The notes under the pieces are model-generated. The model had not been told where the DNA came from and searched no databases. It worked only from the letters and a program-made list of their open reading frames with translations. Positions 17,345-26,937 of a stretch of 64,000 bases of DNA are shown here, in pieces. Both the position numbers and the translations under genes were made by a program. Location of the stretch: the NCBI RefSeq assembly GCF_003205195.1, contig NZ_QJRY01000008.1:150191-214190 (forward strand), written 5' to 3'. This stretch comes from Peteryoungia wuzhouensis (GTDB lineage Bacteria; Pseudomonadota; Alphaproteobacteria; Rhizobiales; Rhizobiaceae). Each line of letters opens with the position of its first letter. Position 1 is the stretch's first letter.

Positions 17345-18361
17345 ATGACGGACAAGACCCATTCCGTGGATGACGTGACCGGCCATCGGCGCATGCGGCG
17401 CCTGCGCAAGGCGGACTGGCAGCGGCGCATGGTGCTGGAAAACCGGCTGACCGTGGACGACCTGATCTGGCCGATCTTCGTCGTGCCCGGCACCGGCATC
17501 CTCGACCCGATCGCCGCCATGCCCGGCGTCTTCCGGATGAGCGTGGACAAGGCCGTAGAAGCCGCGAAGGAAGCAGCCGATCTCGGCATCCCCGCCATTG
17601 CCACCTTCCCGAATGTCGACATGGGCCTGCGCGACGAGACGGGTTCGCATATTCTCGTGGCCGACAACCTGATCAACCAGACGACCGCTGCCATCAAGAA
17701 GGCCGTGCCCAATATCGGCATCATCACCGACGTTGCGCTCGATCCGTTCACCAGCCATGGCCATGACGGCATCCTGCGCGAGGGCGAAATCGTCAACGAC
17801 GAGACGGTCGACCAGCTGGTGCGGGCAGCCGTCGCCCAGGCCGATGCCGGCGCCGACATCATCGCACCGTCGGACATGATGGACGGCCGGATCGGCGCCA
17901 TCCGCCGCGGCCTCGACGCCGCCGGACACCAGAGTGTCGGCATCATGGCCTATGCCACCAAGTTCGCATCCTGCTACTACGGTCCATATCGCGAGGCGAT
18001 TTCCACGAGCGGGCTGCTGAAGGGCGACAAGAAGACCTATTACATCGACCCTGCCAACGGCACCGAGGCGATCCGTGATGCAGCCCTCGACGTCGAGGAA
18101 GGCGCCGATATGCTGATGGTCAAGCCGGGCCTGCCCTATCTCGACATCTGCTGGCGCATGAAGGAAGCCTTCGGGCTTCCGGTCTTCGCCTATCAGGTCT
18201 CGGGCGAATACAGCCAGATCAAGGCGGCTGCCGCCAATGGCTGGATCGATGGCGAACGGGCGATGCTGGAGACGCTCCTCTCGTTCAAGCGCGCCGGCTG
18301 CGATGGCATTCTGACCTATTTTGCCGTCGAGGTGGCCCGCCACCTCGCGCAAAAGGGATGA
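17345..18361 (+). CDS. hemB: Delta-aminolevulinic acid dehydratase (porphobilinogen synthase)
   Basis: HemB condenses two 5-aminolevulinate molecules to porphobilinogen in haem synthesis. The 338-residue protein has both Schiff-base lysines, in YATKFASCYYGPYR and MLMVKPGLPYLD. The metal loop reads DVALDPFTSHGHDG (residues 129-142) and lacks the cysteines of zinc enzymes; this is the Mg/K-dependent class typical of alphaproteobacteria. A further allosteric-Mg region QVSGEYSQIKAA is intact. ATG 17345 has AAGGA upstream. The gene is followed after 69 bases by the RDD-family gene on the same strand. Confidence 0.97.
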   Translation: MTDKTHSVDDVTGHRRMRRLRKADWQRRMVLENRLTVDDLIWPIFVVPGTGILDPIAAMPGVFRMSVDKAVEAAKEAADLGIPAIATFPNVDMGLRDETGSHILVADNLINQTTAAIKKAVPNIGIITDVALDPFTSHGHDGILREGEIVNDETVDQLVRAAVAQADAGADIIAPSDMMDGRIGAIRRGLDAAGHQSVGIMAYATKFASCYYGPYREAISTSGLLKGDKKTYYIDPANGTEAIRDAALDVEEGADMLMVKPGLPYLDICWRMKEAFGLPVFAYQVSGEYSQIKAAAANGWIDGERAMLETLLSFKRAGCDGILTYFAVEVARHLAQKG

Positions 18362-18430
18362 CGCCTCACGGATTATTGTATTCGTGCGGCGAGTTCCCAT
18401 ATCTGAGAAACAACCACAGGAGTTTCGCCC

Positions 18431-18889
18431 ATGAGCCTCGACAGCAATCCGTCCTATGCCGCCCCCGAAGACTGGCGCGCCTATAGCGGCGTGCTGTCGC
18501 GCCGGGTCTTTGCCTTCATCGTCGACTATCTGTTCATCGGGCTTTTGTGGATCCCGGCAGCGGTCGTCGTGTTCTTCCTCGGCATCCTGACGCTGGGGCT
18601 GGGCTGGCTGCTTTATCCCATCCTGTTCTTCGTCGTCGCCGGTCTCTATTTCGGCATGTCGCTCGCAGGCCCTTCGCAGGCTACGCCCGGCATGCGCATG
18701 ATGGGGATCGCCATGGTCCGCCTCGATGGCCGCAAGCTCGACTTCATTACCGCGATCGCCCATCTCGCACTGTTCTGGATCCTGAACTCGGTGCTGACAC
18801 CACTTGTCCTGCTGGCCGGCCTGTTCATCGAGCGCTCGCGCCTCGTGCATGACCTGCTCGTCGGCACGGCCACCGTCCGGACATATTGA
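18431..18889 (+). CDS. RDD family membrane protein
   Basis: A 152-residue RDD-domain membrane protein. The defining segment is RRVFAFIVDYLFIG near residue 25 (Arg and Asp in helix 1), followed by TPGMRMMGIAMVRLDGR after helix 2, the usual second RDD signature. Three to four helices are predicted and the end reads RLVHDLLVGTATVRTY, also typical. RDD proteins are of varied or unknown function, some linked to sodium/proton exchange. ATG 18431 has CAGGAG eight bases upstream. It may be cotranscribed with hemB. Confidence 0.85.
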   Translation: MSLDSNPSYAAPEDWRAYSGVLSRRVFAFIVDYLFIGLLWIPAAVVVFFLGILTLGLGWLLYPILFFVVAGLYFGMSLAGPSQATPGMRMMGIAMVRLDGRKLDFITAIAHLALFWILNSVLTPLVLLAGLFIERSRLVHDLLVGTATVRTY

Positions 18890-18920
18890 AACCGTTCTCC
18901 GCTGCGAGACATGAAGAAAG

Positions 18921-18943
18921 CACTCCGGGGACGTCCCGGAGTG
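18921..18943 (+). terminator. Probable terminator after the RDD gene
   Basis: A stem CACTCCGGG/CCCGGAGTG (extending to AA/TT at the base) with a five-base loop, 31 bases after the RDD stop. Only a short T pair follows, so termination strength is uncertain. Confidence 0.55.
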
Positions 18944-19013
18944 TTGACGTTTCGCATTCTTGCGCCATCCTAGTCGATGAGATGACGTGACAGAGGATTC
19001 TCTTCAGCGACAG

Positions 19014-19775
19014 ATGAATACCCAGACCTCTCCCTCCCCCCAGTTCTACCTGACGGCCGCCGCGCCGTGTCCCTATCTGCCGAACGAATTGGAACGGAAG
19101 GTCTTTACCCATATGGTCGGCCCGCGGGCGACGGAGATGAACGATCTCCTCACCCAGGGCGGGTTTCGCCGCTCGCAGAACATTGCCTATCGGCCGGCCT
19201 GTGAATCCTGCCGTGCCTGTGTCTCCGTCCGGGTGCTGACCAAAGAGTTCGAAGCCAGTCGCGCCTTTCGAAGGGTGGAAGCGAGCAATCGCGATCTCGT
19301 TTCGACCGTCTTTCCGGCGCAGCCATCGACCGAGCAGTTTTCCCTCTTCCGGCGTTATCTCGATGCCCGGCATCAGCAGGGCGGCATGTCGGATATGTCG
19401 GCACTCGATTATGCGATCATGGTCGAGGACAGCCATGTGCAGACACGGATCATCGAATACAGGCTCAGAGTTCCCGGCGATGGCGTCTTGCAGCAGCCAC
19501 GGGGAGACCTCGTTGCGGTAGCGCTTTCGGACCTGATGAGCGACGGGCTCTCTATGGTCTATTCGTTCTACAATCCGGAGATGGAAAGACGCTCGCTCGG
19601 CACCATGATGGTGCTCGACCATATCCGACGGGCGCAGGCGCTCGGCCTGCCGCATGTCTATCTCGGTTATTGGGTGCGTGGTTCGCAAAAGATGGGCTAC
19701 AAGACCCGCTTCCAGCCGCAGGAACACCTGATGAACCAGGGGTGGATGCGGTTTACGCCCGATATGGACGAATGA
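19014..19775 (+). CDS. bpt: Aspartate/glutamate leucyltransferase Bpt
   Basis: Bpt transfers leucine from Leu-tRNA to proteins with N-terminal Asp or Glu, feeding them to the ClpS/ClpAP N-end-rule pathway. The 253-residue protein starts [20 protein letters not shown] and has the ATE-N cysteine motif [16 protein letters not shown]; the C-terminal GNAT-like half contains [10 protein letters not shown] and [24 protein letters not shown] 19014 is chosen from family N-termini; a GTG 27 bases upstream is open but unsupported. A nine-base-stem hairpin starts at the stop codon. Confidence 0.95.
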   Translation: MNTQTSPSPQFYLTAAAPCPYLPNELERKVFTHMVGPRATEMNDLLTQGGFRRSQNIAYRPACESCRACVSVRVLTKEFEASRAFRRVEASNRDLVSTVFPAQPSTEQFSLFRRYLDARHQQGGMSDMSALDYAIMVEDSHVQTRIIEYRLRVPGDGVLQQPRGDLVAVALSDLMSDGLSMVYSFYNPEMERRSLGTMMVLDHIRRAQALGLPHVYLGYWVRGSQKMGYKTRFQPQEHLMNQGWMRFTPDMDE

Positions 19776-19794
19776 CGCGACCGACGTCGCGTCA
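19773..19794 (+). terminator. Hairpin at the bpt stop codon
   Basis: A nine-base perfect stem (TGACGCGAC/GTCGCGTCA) with loop CGAC. Its left arm begins with the TGA stop of bpt. No T-run follows, so it may act as a 3' stabiliser or weak terminator. Confidence 0.5.
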
Positions 19795-19861
19795 CCTTCA
19801 GCTAAATATTAGTGCTGCCCCCTCCCCGCCTCCGGATGAAGGCGGGAAGAGCTGACTGCTG

Positions 19862-20905
19862 TTACGACAGCTTGCGGATGATGCCGTAGACGATGTTCTT
19901 GTTGGCGCCGTAGCGAAGGCTGCATTCGACATCGAGCCCTTCGGTCGTCGCACGCATGATCCGCCACATGTCCTCTTCCGAGCGCAACAGCAGCGCCCAG
20001 TTCATGAAGGTTTCCATGTAGCCGTCATCCGGGATCTCGTCGGCAAAATTGGCGAAGAGGAAGGTGCCATGCGGCTTCAGCATCTGCAGGCAGCGCTGTG
20101 ACAGCTTGATGGCGACTTCGTCGGCCAGATAGTCGTAGAGGCCGGCGGCATAGACGAAGTCGAACTTGCCGAGCGTCTGCGAGCGCATCAGAACCGTACG
20201 GACCGAACCGTCGACGGCCTCCACCGCCGTGCCTTCATACTCGCTGGCGACCGCACCGACGCTCAAGGGGTCCTGATCGAGGGCGAGCCAACGCTTGATG
20301 TTGCCGTTCTTCAATTCCTGGGACATCTTGCCTTCACGCAGATGGCCGGCAGCGATCGTCAGGATTTCCGCCTCGCCGCCGCGCGACGATGCGACGTCAT
20401 CGACATATTGGGCGAGAAGGTCGCGCCGTTCGCGCACCGCGACGCAGGCCGGGGATTCGCTCGTGAAGGCGTTGACGGCCTTGCCCATGGGGCTCGCAGC
20501 ATCGAGCATCGCCTGCTTGCTCGGGTGCCGGTAGATGAAATCAAGCAGGCCCGCATCGCCGGAATAGCCGCGCGGCTTCTCGAACGACCAGCGCGTGAAC
20601 GGGTCCTCGTGGAAATGACGGGCGATCGCATGGTTCTGAGCGATCGGGATCAGCTGCTCCCAGACCTTGGGGGAAAAGCGATTGCGGACATGGTGCAAGC
20701 CCGTGAGCAGGCGCAGCATGATCTGCCCGACATCTGTTTCACTTTGGAACTGCTGTTCGGCCACCCGCAGATGCAGCGCCAGCTCCGCCCGTGCCTCTTC
20801 AAATTCACCATCACGAACGGGGTTTGTGGAAGAAAAGACCTGGGATGCAATAGAGTCTGGGGTGATGAGGCTTTCGCCATCGAATGCAATGTCCAACTCG
20901 CTCAT
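19862..20905 (-). CDS. SAM-dependent methyltransferase, EF/PhcB-like
   Basis: A 347-residue protein with a helical N-terminal region and a class I methyltransferase fold. The fold is seen from about residue 195: ILTIAAGHLRE (motif I), RWLALDQDP (motif II), FDFVYAAGLYDYLAD (motif IV) and HGTFLFANF. The block FEKPRGYSGDAGLLDFIY near residue 125 is, as far as I know, characteristic of the family annotated as extracellular-factor (3-hydroxypalmitate methyl ester) synthesis proteins, related to Ralstonia PhcB. ATG 20905 has GGAG seven bases upstream. It is divergent from a GGDEF-EAL gene with a CtrA box between. That it makes a fatty-acid methyl ester signal is inference. Confidence 0.75.
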   Translation of the reverse strand: MSELDIAFDGESLITPDSIASQVFSSTNPVRDGEFEEARAELALHLRVAEQQFQSETDVGQIMLRLLTGLHHVRNRFSPKVWEQLIPIAQNHAIARHFHEDPFTRWSFEKPRGYSGDAGLLDFIYRHPSKQAMLDAASPMGKAVNAFTSESPACVAVRERRDLLAQYVDDVASSRGGEAEILTIAAGHLREGKMSQELKNGNIKRWLALDQDPLSVGAVASEYEGTAVEAVDGSVRTVLMRSQTLGKFDFVYAAGLYDYLADEVAIKLSQRCLQMLKPHGTFLFANFADEIPDDGYMETFMNWALLLRSEEDMWRIMRATTEGLDVECSLRYGANKNIVYGIIRKLS

Positions 20906-20995
20906 CTTGCGCTCCATTTTAGTCAATCTTGATATTAATACTTGGTAAACCATAGTGGGAATTTCACCGACGTACACCCCAATTTTCTCCAGATC

Positions 20996-21010
20996 TTAAA
21001 ACGTAGTTAA
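20996..21010. promoter_or_regulatory. CtrA box TTAA-N7-TTAAC
   Basis: The sequence TTAA-AACGTAG-TTAAC is an exact match to the alphaproteobacterial CtrA consensus, TTAA with seven-base spacing. It lies in the divergent gap, about 65 bases before the GGDEF-EAL start and 91 bases before the methyltransferase start. CtrA could therefore control either gene or both. Confidence 0.6.
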
Positions 21011-21074
21011 CGCCTGTCCCAGTTAAGATCAGTCCGCGCGCCGGTGTGTATTGCGCGGAAGTTGGGAGCAGATG

Positions 21075-23135
21075 ATGCAACAGGGCAATGACTACCCTGC
21101 ACGGGCTCGGGCTGGCTCGCCACATGCCGACCGCGCGGCGACCTTCGCCGCCGACACCGTTGAGACGCGCACTCCGAATGCTTCGGGCACAGTCGGCGGG
21201 TCCCTTTCCGCAACCGCCCTCAAGCGCCTCTACATGAGTGAACGCGGCGAGGCGCAGGTCCGCGAGACCCGGCGCGGCCTCTGGCTTGCGGTGATCGTGT
21301 ATCTGCTGTTCGGGATCTCCGACGCGATCCTCATCCCCGATGTGGCCATGCAAGCCATCGCGGCGCGTTTCGTCGTCGCCATATCGGTCATGACCGTGAT
21401 GGAAATCCTCGTCGCCACCCGCGCGCCGTCAAAATGGTCCGATATCACCTGCGCCGTCACCGTCGTGGCAGGTTACATCGGCTGGTTGATCCCGGCGATG
21501 GAAACGACCGCTGTCGAGACATTCCGCTTCTACATGCTGTTCGGCACGATCTTCATGATGAGTGCCAATCTGTTCTTCAATCTCTTTTTCCGGCTGTCTG
21601 TCGCGACTTCCGCGACAATCCTGATGATCTTCTTCACCAGCCTGGCCTTTGTCCCGGCTTTGGAACAGAACCAGCGTCTGGTGCTGATCCTGTTCTACAT
21701 TTCCTGCTTTGCTTTCACGTCCTATGTAAACTGGAAGCTGAACGAAGAACGCTACAATGTCTTCCTCAACGCCCGCGAGGCCGCACATCAGCACGAGGAA
21801 TCGGAAAAGCGCGGCGCGGCACTCGAACGTCTGTCCAACACCGACTACCTGACCGGCGTCGACAACCGTCGTGCGGTCGACAAACGCTTACGGGAATACT
21901 GGAGCAATTGGCAGGATGCCGGCACGAGCTTTGCCGTGATGCTTGTCGATGTGGACTTCTTCAAAAAATACAACGACTTCTACGGGCACCAGGCCGGGGA
22001 CCGATGCCTCGTGATGGTGGCCTCTGCGCTGAGCGATATGCTGAAGCCGCTTCATGCAACCGTTGGGCGCTATGGCGGCGAAGAGTTCATCGTGCTGTCG
22101 CGTGTCACCGGGCGCGAACAGGTCATGGCGCTGGCTGAAGTCATCCGCGCCACCGTCGAGGATCTTGCCATCGTGCACGACCAGCGTCGGGACGGCCAGG
22201 CCGTCGTCACCGTCAGTGTGGGCGCCGCCTATACGCGCGCCCAGACCGGCCCGAAGCTGGAACGCATCATCAACGAAGCCGACCGCGCGCTCTATTCCGC
22301 CAAGGCCAATGGCCGCAACTGCGTCCGTCTGTTCGACCCGAACGACCCCTTGAGCAGCGACGACAACGAAAACATCGCCGCGACGCTGCGCATGGCCGTG
22401 CGAAACGATCTCGTGCATCTCGTCTATCAACCGATCCAGAACATGCGCACCGGCCGTGTCGAGGGCGTGGAATCCCTGATGCGCCTCAAGATGGTGGACG
22501 GAACACCGCTGTCGCCGGCGCAGTTCATCCCCGTTGCCGAGCGCACCGGCGCCATCCTGGAACTCGGCCTGTGGGCGATCCGCCGCGCCTGCACGGAAGT
22601 GCTCGCCCCGGGTCTTGCGCCGCTTGCCAGCGTCAACGTCTCCGCCATCCAGCTGAAGTCGCGCGGTTTCGCGCTCGCCGTCTCGACCATCCTGGAAGAG
22701 ACCGGCGTTCCCGGCTCGCAGCTTGCCTTCGAAATCACCGAAGGCATCGACATGGAAGGCCAGTCCGACGTCATCCGTTGCATCACCGACCTGCAGGCGC
22801 TCGGTATCCGCATCTGGCTCGACGATTTCGGCACCGGTTTTGCCGGCCTCTCCTGGCTCCGCCTCTTCCCCTTCGACACGGTCAAGATCGACCGCTCCTT
22901 CCTGCAGGACGCCCGTCGTCCCGCCGGTCGCGCGATGCTCGAAGACATCATCCGGCTGATCCGCAACCGTGGCCTCAAGATCCTGATCGAGGGCCTCGAA
23001 ACGGCAGACCATGTCGACCTGATGCACGAACTCGGCATCGAACTCGGCCAGGGCTATTATCTCGGCCGGCCGGTTCCGATCGAGGAAGTGCGGATCAAGG
23101 CCGTGCCGCGACTTGCGACTGTCGTCAGCCTCTGA
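21075..23135 (+). CDS. Membrane-bound GGDEF-EAL cyclic-di-GMP enzyme
   Basis: A 686-residue protein with an N-terminal membrane domain of about six helices (residues 65-220), then GGDEF and EAL domains. The GGDEF active site reads GRYGGEEFIVLS (GGEEF, consistent with diguanylate cyclase activity). In the EAL domain the signature is VESLMRL (ESL in place of EAL), but the Asn (NVSAIQL), EITEG, LDDFGTGF, VKIDRSF and ELGQGYYLGRP motifs remain, so phosphodiesterase activity is possible. ATG 21075 has GGGAG six bases upstream; a TTG at 21051 and ATG 21072 are alternatives. A consensus CtrA site lies upstream, suggesting cell-cycle timing. Confidence 0.93.
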   Translation: MQQGNDYPARARAGSPHADRAATFAADTVETRTPNASGTVGGSLSATALKRLYMSERGEAQVRETRRGLWLAVIVYLLFGISDAILIPDVAMQAIAARFVVAISVMTVMEILVATRAPSKWSDITCAVTVVAGYIGWLIPAMETTAVETFRFYMLFGTIFMMSANLFFNLFFRLSVATSATILMIFFTSLAFVPALEQNQRLVLILFYISCFAFTSYVNWKLNEERYNVFLNAREAAHQHEESEKRGAALERLSNTDYLTGVDNRRAVDKRLREYWSNWQDAGTSFAVMLVDVDFFKKYNDFYGHQAGDRCLVMVASALSDMLKPLHATVGRYGGEEFIVLSRVTGREQVMALAEVIRATVEDLAIVHDQRRDGQAVVTVSVGAAYTRAQTGPKLERIINEADRALYSAKANGRNCVRLFDPNDPLSSDDNENIAATLRMAVRNDLVHLVYQPIQNMRTGRVEGVESLMRLKMVDGTPLSPAQFIPVAERTGAILELGLWAIRRACTEVLAPGLAPLASVNVSAIQLKSRGFALAVSTILEETGVPGSQLAFEITEGIDMEGQSDVIRCITDLQALGIRIWLDDFGTGFAGLSWLRLFPFDTVKIDRSFLQDARRPAGRAMLEDIIRLIRNRGLKILIEGLETADHVDLMHELGIELGQGYYLGRPVPIEEVRIKAVPRLATVVSL

Positions 23136-23200
23136 GCGCCGAGCGCGCCTGAACTGCTGCCAAACTTGGCCGATGGGCCAGCCCCCTCTCCAATGCTGAA

Positions 23201-23217
23201 GCCGATATGATATCGGC
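23201..23217. promoter_or_regulatory. Perfect 17-base palindrome before the cNMP-CPBP gene
   Basis: GCCGATAT-G-ATATCGGC is perfectly symmetric. It ends 25 bases before ATG 23243. Position and symmetry suit a dimeric repressor or activator site; an mRNA hairpin in the leader is the alternative. Confidence 0.5.
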
Positions 23218-23242
23218 ATCGATACTGGTTCGGGGGCCATAC

Positions 23243-24385
23243 ATGACCATCGCGCAAACCGATCTCCTGCGGGAAAGCCAGGAGTTCTCGGAAAAGCTGC
23301 TCAAGCACACCACCATCCGCGTCAGCGAAACCTATCTCGAAGACTTCCGCCAACATGTCGGCACCGTGCGCTACAGTGCTGGCGAGACCATCTTCAACCA
23401 AGGCGATGACAGCAGTTTCGCTGTGCTCATCGCCTCCGGCGAGATCGAGGTGTTTGCGCCTGACAGCGGCGACACGCTGTCTGTTGCCGGAGACGGGGCG
23501 CTGATCGGCGAGCTCGGCATGATCAGCGGCGATCCGCGTAGTGCGTCGGCCCGTGCGCTCTCGCCGGTGCGTGGCTGGGTCATCGAACGGAGCGACTATC
23601 GGGAGTTCCTCAGCGATCGTCCGGAACTTGCCACGCTCTTCTTCCGCAAGATCTATGCGCAGCTGTCGGCCAGCTACGGAAAGCTCAGGGAGCAGTATGT
23701 TGCGCTGGAGGACGCCGACCGGCGCTACCACGCGCTTGCCTTCATGTTCGTGACGATCGTTTTGATGGTCAACGTCTATGCCCTGGTAAACGGGATGATC
23801 CTCGGCAGCCTCAAGGCCAACCACCAGGATGCGATGATCTTCTGGACCTCGCGGGCGATGGAGCTTTGGGGCGGCTTCATCCTCTGGGGGCTCACGGTAC
23901 GCTGCGGCCTCACACGCCACGACATGGGTATCCGCCGGGCCAATCTCGGCCGGTCCATTGCAATGGGTGTGCTGATCAGCCTTCCGGCGCTGGCGGCCAT
24001 GGCCCATTTTCGCACGCAGCTTTATCCGCAGTTGGCGGGAACACCGCTTGTCGATCCGGCACAGCTTACGCTCAGCGTTTACACCTATATTCTCGTTGCG
24101 GCGCTGCAGGAGTGGATCTGCCGGGGCGTGTTCCTCACCTCAATCGCCAAGCTGATGCCGGGCCGCATGCGGCCGGCTGCCGCCGTTGTGATTTCGTCGC
24201 TGGTCTTCTCGACGCTTCACCTGCACTACTCGTCGTCGCTTGCTGTCGTCGCGCTGGTGACCGGCATCGTCTGGGGCGCGCTCTTCCTCGCCTATCGCAA
24301 CCTCGCCGGCCCTGTTGTCTCGCATTTCATTCTGGGCAATGCCGCGACGCTGATGGGCATCTGGGCGATCTGGCAAGGCGGCTGA
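23243..24385 (+). CDS. Cyclic-nucleotide-binding domain fused to a CPBP intramembrane protease
   Basis: A 380-residue fusion. Residues 20-150 form a cNMP-binding domain: YSAGETIFNQGD, LIASGEIEVF and a phosphate-binding cassette IGELGMISGDPRSASA with its Arg. A short linker (LREQYVALEDADRRYHAL) follows, then about seven membrane helices of the CPBP (Abi) protease family. These carry LQEWICRG (EExxxR motif with Gln289 for the first Glu, Glu290 and Arg294 kept), FSTLHLHY (motif 2) and HFILGN (motif 3). ATG 23243 has GGGGG upstream. It suggests a ligand-gated membrane protease or scaffold, which is inference. Confidence 0.85.
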   Translation: MTIAQTDLLRESQEFSEKLLKHTTIRVSETYLEDFRQHVGTVRYSAGETIFNQGDDSSFAVLIASGEIEVFAPDSGDTLSVAGDGALIGELGMISGDPRSASARALSPVRGWVIERSDYREFLSDRPELATLFFRKIYAQLSASYGKLREQYVALEDADRRYHALAFMFVTIVLMVNVYALVNGMILGSLKANHQDAMIFWTSRAMELWGGFILWGLTVRCGLTRHDMGIRRANLGRSIAMGVLISLPALAAMAHFRTQLYPQLAGTPLVDPAQLTLSVYTYILVAALQEWICRGVFLTSIAKLMPGRMRPAAAVVISSLVFSTLHLHYSSSLAVVALVTGIVWGALFLAYRNLAGPVVSHFILGNAATLMGIWAIWQGG

Positions 24386-24395
24386 ACCGCGCACG

Positions 24396-24425
24396 AAAAA
24401 GCCGGCAGCATATGCGGCCGGCTCT
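24396..24425 (-). terminator. Terminator of parC
   Basis: On the minus strand the stem AGAGCCGGC/GCCGGCTTT encloses a ten-base loop and runs into TTTTTC. It lies between the convergent stops of parC and the cNMP-CPBP gene. Confidence 0.8.
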
Positions 24426-24450
24426 TCCTATCGATTCCGTCGATCCTGGC

Positions 24451-26727
24451 TCAGCCGGCAAATTTGCCGCTGCGGGGGAAACCCTTCGGGACTGCGCGGC
24501 CGGCGGTCGCGCGGTCACCCAGCCACTCGATCAGTTCGTCCTTGGTCTTCGTAAAGGTGCGGCCGGCCGAATCGGCCCAGGTCAGACCATCGGCGATCGC
24601 GAAACACTTCACGTCGGAAATGCCGCCGTCCTTGTAGCGCTGCAGACGCACGCCCTTGCCACGGGTCATTTCCGGGATCTGGGCAAGCGGGAAGGCCAGC
24701 ATCTTGCGGTTTTCGCCGACGACTGCGACATGGTCGCCGCTGACGGGCACCACGAGCTTCGCCTCATCCGGCATGCCGACATTCATCACCTGCTTGCCCT
24801 TGCGGGTGTTGGCAACCACCTCCCCTTCCGGCACGACGAAGCCGTTGCCGGCGGTCGAGACGAGGAGCAGTTTGCGGGTCGAGTCATGCACGAAGGCGGT
24901 CAGCACGTCCTGGTCGTTTTCCATGTCGACGATGATGCGCAACGGCTCGCCATGGCCACGGCCGCCCGGCAGCTTGTCGCCGCCCAGCGTGTAGACCTTG
25001 CCGCCTGTCGTCACGAGCAGGATCTTGTCCGTCGTCTGCGCCGGGAAGGCCACCTTCAGCCCGTCGCCTTCCTTGAAGGTCAGCGAGGACGTGTCGGAGA
25101 TGTGGCCCTTCAACGCACGGATCCAGCCCTTGTCCGAGATGACGACGGTGATCGGTTCCTTCTCGATCATCGCCTGCTGGATCGCCTCGACATCGGCTTC
25201 CGGCGCATCTGAGAAGACGGTCCGACGACGGCCGAGTTCGGTCGCCTTGGCATATTTCTTCTTCACCTCGCCGATTTCCCAGGCGACGGTCTGCCACTGC
25301 TTGTCATCGGAGGCGAGCAGCGATTCGATCTCGGCCTTCTCGGCCGAGAGCTCATCATGCTCCTTGCGGATCTCGAATTCCTCGAGCTTGCGCAGATTTC
25401 TCAGGCGCATGTTGAGGATGGCTTCCGCCTGGATGTCGGTCAGATCCCATTTGGCGATCATCACCGGCTTGGGCTCATCCTCTTCGCGGATGATGCGGAT
25501 CACCTCGTCGAGGTTGAGATAGGCAATCAGCAGGCCGCCCAGGATCTCCAGACGCCGGTCAATGGCGGCGAGACGGAACTTCGAACGGCGAACGAGCACG
25601 TCCTTGCGATGCTCCAGCCACTCGGTCAGCACCTCGTTGAGGGCCATGACCTTCGGCACCTTGCCCTGGGACAGCACGTTCATGTTGAGCGGAATGCGGC
25701 TTTCGAGCTCGGTGAGCTTGAAGAGCGATTCCATCAACAGCGTCGCATCGACCGTACGGCTCTTCGGGACCAGCACGAGGCGGATGTCCTCGGCGCTCTC
25801 GTCGCGCACATCTTCAAGCAGAGGCAGGCGACGGGCGATCAGCAGTTCGGCAATCTTCTCGATCAGGCGCGACTTCTGCACCTGGAACGGGATCTGCGTG
25901 ACGATGATCTGGTATCCACCGCGGCCGAGGTCTTCGGTTTCCCACTTGGCGCGGACCTTGAAGCCGCCACGACCCGTCCGGTAGGTCTCGAGCATCGAGG
26001 CACGGCTCTCGACGATCACGCCGCCGGTCGGGAAGTCGGGGCCTTCGATGCCACCGCGCTCCGGATGGGCGGGATCGGCCAGCAGATCCTCGACGGGTGC
26101 GCCCGGGTTCTTGATCAGATACAGCGCCGCGTCGCAGAGTTCATGCGCATTGTGCGGCGGAATCGAGGTCGCCATGCCGACTGCGATACCCGATGCACCA
26201 TTGGCGAGCAGGTTCGGGAAAGCACCTGGCAGAACCGTCGGTTCGTCGTCTTCCTCGTTATAGGTGGGACGGAAGTCGACCGCGTCCTGGTCGATGCCTT
26301 CGAGCAGCAAAGCTGCGACATCGGTCATGCGGGCTTCGGTGTAACGATAGGCGGCAGCGCTGTCGCCGTCGATATTGCCGAAGTTCCCCTGCCCGTCCAC
26401 GACCGGATAACGCTGGGAGAAATCCTGCGCGAGGCGCACCAGCGCATCATAGACCGACTGGTCGCCATGCGGGTGGAATTTACCGATGACGTCACCGACG
26501 ATACGGGCGCATTTCTTGAAGGCCGAATTCGGCCGGATGCCCATTTCGCTCATCGCGTGGATGATGCGACGATGCACCGGCTTCAGTCCGTCACGGACGT
26601 CCGGCAATGCGCGATGCATGATGGTCGAGAGCGCATAGGCGAGATAGCGCTCTTCGAGCGCCGCCTTCAGATCGACCGGCAGAATATTGTCGCCACCCTC
26701 ATCGGGCGGAAGCTGATTTGTCCCCAT
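24451..26727 (-). CDS. parC: DNA topoisomerase IV subunit A
   Basis: ParC is the DNA-breaking subunit of topoisomerase IV, which decatenates daughter chromosomes. The 758-residue protein has the winged-helix and tower regions with the catalytic Tyr in [11 protein letters not shown], and C-terminal beta-pinwheel repeats (for example [20 protein letters not shown] and [12 protein letters not shown]). In the quinolone-pocket helix the sequence is [12 protein letters not shown]: Gln and Asp occupy the positions of E. coli Ser80 and Glu84. ATG 26727 starts [12 protein letters not shown] with AGGG upstream; a start 36 bases earlier has no support. Confidence 0.96.
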   Translation of the reverse strand: MGTNQLPPDEGGDNILPVDLKAALEERYLAYALSTIMHRALPDVRDGLKPVHRRIIHAMSEMGIRPNSAFKKCARIVGDVIGKFHPHGDQSVYDALVRLAQDFSQRYPVVDGQGNFGNIDGDSAAAYRYTEARMTDVAALLLEGIDQDAVDFRPTYNEEDDEPTVLPGAFPNLLANGASGIAVGMATSIPPHNAHELCDAALYLIKNPGAPVEDLLADPAHPERGGIEGPDFPTGGVIVESRASMLETYRTGRGGFKVRAKWETEDLGRGGYQIIVTQIPFQVQKSRLIEKIAELLIARRLPLLEDVRDESAEDIRLVLVPKSRTVDATLLMESLFKLTELESRIPLNMNVLSQGKVPKVMALNEVLTEWLEHRKDVLVRRSKFRLAAIDRRLEILGGLLIAYLNLDEVIRIIREEDEPKPVMIAKWDLTDIQAEAILNMRLRNLRKLEEFEIRKEHDELSAEKAEIESLLASDDKQWQTVAWEIGEVKKKYAKATELGRRRTVFSDAPEADVEAIQQAMIEKEPITVVISDKGWIRALKGHISDTSSLTFKEGDGLKVAFPAQTTDKILLVTTGGKVYTLGGDKLPGGRGHGEPLRIIVDMENDQDVLTAFVHDSTRKLLLVSTAGNGFVVPEGEVVANTRKGKQVMNVGMPDEAKLVVPVSGDHVAVVGENRKMLAFPLAQIPEMTRGKGVRLQRYKDGGISDVKCFAIADGLTWADSAGRTFTKTKDELIEWLGDRATAGRAVPKGFPRSGKFAG

Positions 26728-26937
26728 GCGACCCTGCCTATCGGAGATGGATCGGAACGGCAAGGAATCCGGGGATTCAGCCTGTGGATTATGCGGTTGT
26801 GACAGCCATCACCAACGAAAATACATGCGCGCCAGAACGTCGAAAAGCGGTGGAAGCCGGTTTCAATCCCCCTTATATGTAACTGCCATTCGAGGACCCG
26901 CGTCGATATGCGCGGACCAGCCACAAAGGACGACGTC

